A stretch of 8,943 nt of DNA from Prevotella sp. (GTDB lineage: Bacteria > Bacteroidota > Bacteroidia > Bacteroidales > Bacteroidaceae), in assembly GCA_021204735.1 (NCBI GenBank), contig JAJPYV010000037.1, forward strand, positions 1 to 8,943, read 5' to 3'. Each line of letters opens with the position of its first letter. The stretch's first letter is position 1. Made by a program: the position numbers and the translations under genes. Under the pieces are notes generated by a model. It ran no database searches. It saw only the letters and a list, made by a program, of their open reading frames with translations, and was not told the DNA's origin. Of this stretch, positions 5,961-8,943 are shown one piece after another.

Positions 5961-7364
5961 ATGAAATCAACTTCTAACAAAACATTTAAAATTAGTCTAA
6001 TGGTGTCAGTCATAGATTGGCTGACTTTCAATGTGGTTTTTTTCGTTGGCTCTTATATCTTTGACTTTCCTTATCTAAATGTAGGGGACAATGGTATTTA
6101 CAATGCTATTATGGCGAATATTTCATATATAATAGCTCTTCAGTTTGTTACAATCAGTCTTCACCACAGACATTTACAACCGGCTAAGGTTCTTAGCAAC
6201 ACTTCGCGTACTTCTGCGATTTTTATTGTACTCTATGCTGCTTTTCTCGGCATGTCGCATGTCGCAGTGCCAGGTTTCTATAGCTCTATCATAATATTTC
6301 TAATCGTATTTATAACCACATCAATAGAACGGTTAATCTTTAGGAGTTACCTCTTAAACAAAAAAACATCAAAATCTAATAATGTAAAAACGATTATCTT
6401 GGGCTCTGGTCAAATGGCTCAACGGGCTGTTGACTTCATGACAAATGTATGGAATGGCTACAATCTCATTGGTTACTTCCATGAGTCGGATAAGAATCGT
6501 CTTACAAATATGATAACTGGAGAGGAAATACCTTATCTCGGTTCAAAAAACATGCTGATTAGATATTTGGAGGAGAATCAGGTAGACGAATTGTATGTCG
6601 ATTCTGCTTACGGTGATATCGAGGAAGAAAAATCATTGTTTCGTTTATGCGAGGCAAAAATGATACGTATATATTATCTGCCAACAATAAACAACATACG
6701 TAAAGCGCAAATCAAGGAGTTTGGGGCAATTTACGTCATGGCACGTTATAATGAACCTCTTAGTGATGTCCGCAACAGAATTGTTAAACGCATTTTCGAC
6801 TTTGTTGTCTCATTGGTCTTCACTTGCACGATATTTCCAATAGTCCTGATAATAGTAACAATTATTACCAAAATAACAATGCCTGGTCCTATCTTCTTCA
6901 AACAAAAGAGAACAGGCTATGACGGTAAGGAGTTTTATTGCTACAAATTCAGAAGCATGAAAGTAAATAAAGAGTGTGATGAGCTTCAAGCGGTGAAAAA
7001 CGACCCGCGTATTACAAAATGGGGCTCTTTCATGCGCCATACGAATATCGATGAATTTCCACAATTTATCAATGTTCTGAAAGGGGATATGAGCATCGTT
7101 GGCCCACGCCCTCACATGCTGGCTCACACTGATTATTATTCTAAGTTTATTGCTGATTATATGATCAGGCATTTTGTAAAGCCGGGCATTACCGGTTGGG
7201 CGCAAACTCATGGGGAGCGTGGAGAGACCCAGACTATAGATGACATGAAACGTCGAGTGGAAAAAGATATTTGGTACATAGAACATTGGAATTTCTGGCT
7301 GGACATTCAAATAATAATGAAAACCGTTGCCGATATGATACGCGGTGATAAAAAGGCTTATTGA
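5961..7364 (+). CDS. WcaJ-type polyprenyl-phosphate hexose-1-phosphate transferase
   Basis: This inner-membrane enzyme transfers a sugar-1-phosphate from a nucleotide sugar to undecaprenyl phosphate, starting assembly of a capsule, exopolysaccharide or other glycan. The 467-residue protein is full length for the long PHPT family. Four N-terminal membrane helices lie within about 11-126. A Rossmann-like domain follows ([17 protein letters not shown], 143-159). The catalytic domain runs from about 275: the re-entrant helix region 278-305, [15 protein letters not shown] (308-322), FRSM (330-333), the catalytic Asp364-Glu365 in [19 protein letters not shown] (375-384), and KPGITGWAQ (407-415). 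All expected motifs are present. The sugar (glucose-1-phosphate is common in this family) cannot be read from sequence. No glycosyltransferase, flippase or polymerase gene adjoins it, and it has its own promoter, a leader of about 200 nt and a terminator, so it appears monocistronic. Confidence 0.93.
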   Translation: MKSTSNKTFKISLMVSVIDWLTFNVVFFVGSYIFDFPYLNVGDNGIYNAIMANISYIIALQFVTISLHHRHLQPAKVLSNTSRTSAIFIVLYAAFLGMSHVAVPGFYSSIIIFLIVFITTSIERLIFRSYLLNKKTSKSNNVKTIILGSGQMAQRAVDFMTNVWNGYNLIGYFHESDKNRLTNMITGEEIPYLGSKNMLIRYLEENQVDELYVDSAYGDIEEEKSLFRLCEAKMIRIYYLPTINNIRKAQIKEFGAIYVMARYNEPLSDVRNRIVKRIFDFVVSLVFTCTIFPIVLIIVTIITKITMPGPIFFKQKRTGYDGKEFYCYKFRSMKVNKECDELQAVKNDPRITKWGSFMRHTNIDEFPQFINVLKGDMSIVGPRPHMLAHTDYYSKFIADYMIRHFVKPGITGWAQTHGERGETQTIDDMKRRVEKDIWYIEHWNFWLDIQIIMKTVADMIRGDKKAY

Positions 7365-7375
7365 TTAAGCCTTTT
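7351..7375. terminator. bidirectional terminator between the transferase gene and guaA
   Basis: A perfect 10-bp stem (AAAAGGCTTA at 7351-7360 and TAAGCCTTTT at 7366-7375) has a 5-nt loop and is followed on the plus strand by ATTTT. On the minus strand the stem ends in a T run, so it can serve guaA too. The transferase stop TGA (7362-7364) lies in the loop, and the guaA stop (7382-7384) is 6 nt away. Confidence 0.85.
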
Positions 7376-7381
7376 ATTTTG

Positions 7382-8926
7382 CTATTCCCACTCTATTGTC
7401 GAAGGTGGCTTTGAGGAAACATCATAACAAACACGATTCACTCCTTTTACCTTATTGATAATCTCATTCGATACTTTTGCCATAAAATCAAATGGTAATC
7501 GTGCCCAGTCGGCTGTCATAGCATCCATACTTGTAACAGCACGCAATGCAACGGGATGTTCGTATGTTCGCTCGTCACCCATCACTCCTACGCTACGTAC
7601 TGTAGAAAGAAGTACAACACCTGCCTGCCATACTTTATCATATAAACTCTCACCATCCTCACAGATATATTTCAGCATCGACTCGATATATATATCATCT
7701 GCATCTTGTAAGATACGCACCTTCTCGCGTGTGATGTCACCAAGGATACGAACGGCAAGCCCGGGACCTGGAAATGGATGTCTCTTTATTAATCGTTCTG
7801 GCATCTCTAATTGATAACCAACCCTACGAACCTCATCCTTGAACAACCATTTTAATGGTTCACATAGTTTAAGATGCATGTCTTTTGGCAGTCCACCAAC
7901 ATTATGATGACTCTTTATGGTCATACCTGTTATACTTAAACTCTCTATTCTATCGGGATATATCGTTCCTTGCGCAAGCCATTTGGCATCTGCTATCTTC
8001 TTTGCCTCTCCATTGAAAACTTCCACAAAGTCGTGCCCGATAATCTTGCGTTTCTGCTCCGGATCGGTAACGCCTTCAAGATCCTTGAAAAATCTCTCGC
8101 TTGCATCAACACCAATGACATTCAATCCAAGTCCTTGATATGCGTCCATAACCTTTTGATATTCATTCTTGCGAAGCATACCATGGTCTACGAATATACA
8201 AGTGAGATTCTTGCCTATTGCTCGATTGAGTAATGTGGCACATACAGACGAATCAACACCTCCACTTAATCCTAATATCACGTGGTCGTTGCCAATTTGT
8301 TCTTTCAACTCATGTATGGTGGATTCAACAAATGATGCCGTACTCCATTCTTGATTGCTTCCACAGATATCAACGGCAAAGTTTTTCAACAACTGCGTAC
8401 CTTGTGTGGTATGATAAACTTCTGGATGAAACTGTACTGCCCAAAGTGGAACGCTGTCTGAGGCGTATGCGGCAAACTTAACATCGGCGGTAGATGCTAT
8501 TACATGGCAGTCTGATGGTATTGCCGTTATCGTGTCGCCATGGCTCATCCATACTTGCGAATCTTTCTCAAAACCCTTGAAAAGCGGGTCTGCTCCATCG
8601 AATGTCTTTAAGTGTGCTCGGCCATATTCACGGGTATCTGTCTTCTCTACCTTTCCTCCGTATGAATTGGCAATGTACTGGGCACCATAGCAAATGCCAA
8701 GCACTGGATACTTACCTACAATTTTATTCAAATCAACCTTGAAAGCCTCTGGGGAATGTACCGAATATGGTGAACCACTAAGGATAACACCAATGATACC
8801 TTCTTCGTCTTCAGGAAACTTGTTGTATGGCATAATCTCGCAGAACGTGCCAAGTTCTCTGATCCTTCTTCCGATGAGTTGTGTGGTTTGTGAACCGAAA
8901 TCAAGAATGATAATTTTCTGTTGCAT
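7382..8926 (-). CDS. guaA: GMP synthase (glutamine-hydrolysing)
   Basis: This cytoplasmic enzyme converts XMP to GMP with glutamine and ATP, the last step of guanine nucleotide synthesis. The 514-residue protein is complete and close to the usual length (E. coli 525). The N-terminal class I glutamine amidotransferase domain (about 1-188) has the nucleophile Cys79 in GICYGAQ and the partners His167 and Glu169 in QFHPEV. The ATP-pyrophosphatase domain has the PP-loop LSGGVDSS (220-227) and FVDHG (245-249). The C-terminal dimerisation domain carries [12 protein letters not shown] (382-393) and ends with KPPSTIEWE, the typical terminus that contacts XMP. No key residue is missing. The ATG at 8926 gives the standard start [12 protein letters not shown]. 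Only 17 nt upstream are visible, so the promoter and any guaB linkage are outside the window. It is convergent with the sugar transferase and shares its terminator. Confidence 0.98.
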   Translation of the reverse strand: MQQKIIILDFGSQTTQLIGRRIRELGTFCEIMPYNKFPEDEEGIIGVILSGSPYSVHSPEAFKVDLNKIVGKYPVLGICYGAQYIANSYGGKVEKTDTREYGRAHLKTFDGADPLFKGFEKDSQVWMSHGDTITAIPSDCHVIASTADVKFAAYASDSVPLWAVQFHPEVYHTTQGTQLLKNFAVDICGSNQEWSTASFVESTIHELKEQIGNDHVILGLSGGVDSSVCATLLNRAIGKNLTCIFVDHGMLRKNEYQKVMDAYQGLGLNVIGVDASERFFKDLEGVTDPEQKRKIIGHDFVEVFNGEAKKIADAKWLAQGTIYPDRIESLSITGMTIKSHHNVGGLPKDMHLKLCEPLKWLFKDEVRRVGYQLEMPERLIKRHPFPGPGLAVRILGDITREKVRILQDADDIYIESMLKYICEDGESLYDKVWQAGVVLLSTVRSVGVMGDERTYEHPVALRAVTSMDAMTADWARLPFDFMAKVSNEIINKVKGVNRVCYDVSSKPPSTIEWE

Positions 8927-8943
8927 TATTCTTTTATTGTATT

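Noticed and set aside
6810..7310. 166-codon minus-strand open frame within the sugar transferase gene
   Set aside because: It is fully antisense to the best-conserved catalytic domain of the transferase and shows no protein family features.

Overview
The window looks like ordinary chromosome from a member of the Bacteroidales, most likely Prevotella or a close relative. The DNA is AT-rich and start codons lack strong Shine-Dalgarno sequences. Two intergenic promoters fit the Bacteroidetes -33/-7 consensus (TTTG, about 19 nt, TAnnTTTG). The gene families also fit: a MetA of the acetyl-CoA type, a Spy-like periplasmic protein beside an ECF sigma factor, a small secreted protein with a type IX-sorting-like C-terminal fold, and an RlhA-type U32 protein. 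Genus assignment is inference.

Layout: (1) 70-3743, plus strand, a tightly packed three-gene operon: metA (homoserine O-acyltransferase), a U32-family protein that probably starts at TTG inside the end of metA, and a lipoprotein-like multispan membrane protein with an SH3-like segment. It ends at a hairpin shared with the convergent operon. (2) 3759-5189, minus strand: ECF sigma factor, a single-span membrane protein in the usual anti-sigma position, and a Spy/CpxP-like periplasmic helical protein. This looks like a self-contained envelope-stress module. (3) 5341-5649, minus strand: a 102-residue secreted protein that is almost only a sorting-domain-like beta fold. (4) 5650-5960: a divergent intergenic region with one good promoter for each flanking gene, an 18-bp palindrome on one promoter, and a roughly 200-nt leader for the downstream gene. 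(5) 5961-7364, plus strand: a complete WcaJ-type phosphoglycosyl transferase that starts lipid-linked glycan synthesis, transcribed alone. (6) 7382-8926, minus strand: guaA, GMP synthase, convergent with the transferase and sharing a second bidirectional terminator.

How the genes relate: metA and guaA are housekeeping biosynthesis genes; the U32 protein is probably an RNA-hydroxylation factor. The remainder is envelope-related (lipoprotein, sigma module, secreted protein, glycan initiation). No RNA gene, insertion sequence, CRISPR array, phage or defence gene was seen. Nothing here is clearly a new system. The best leads are the sigma/membrane protein/Spy-like module, the orphan sorting-domain protein, the predicted acetyl-CoA specificity of MetA, and the long leader of the glycan-initiation gene.
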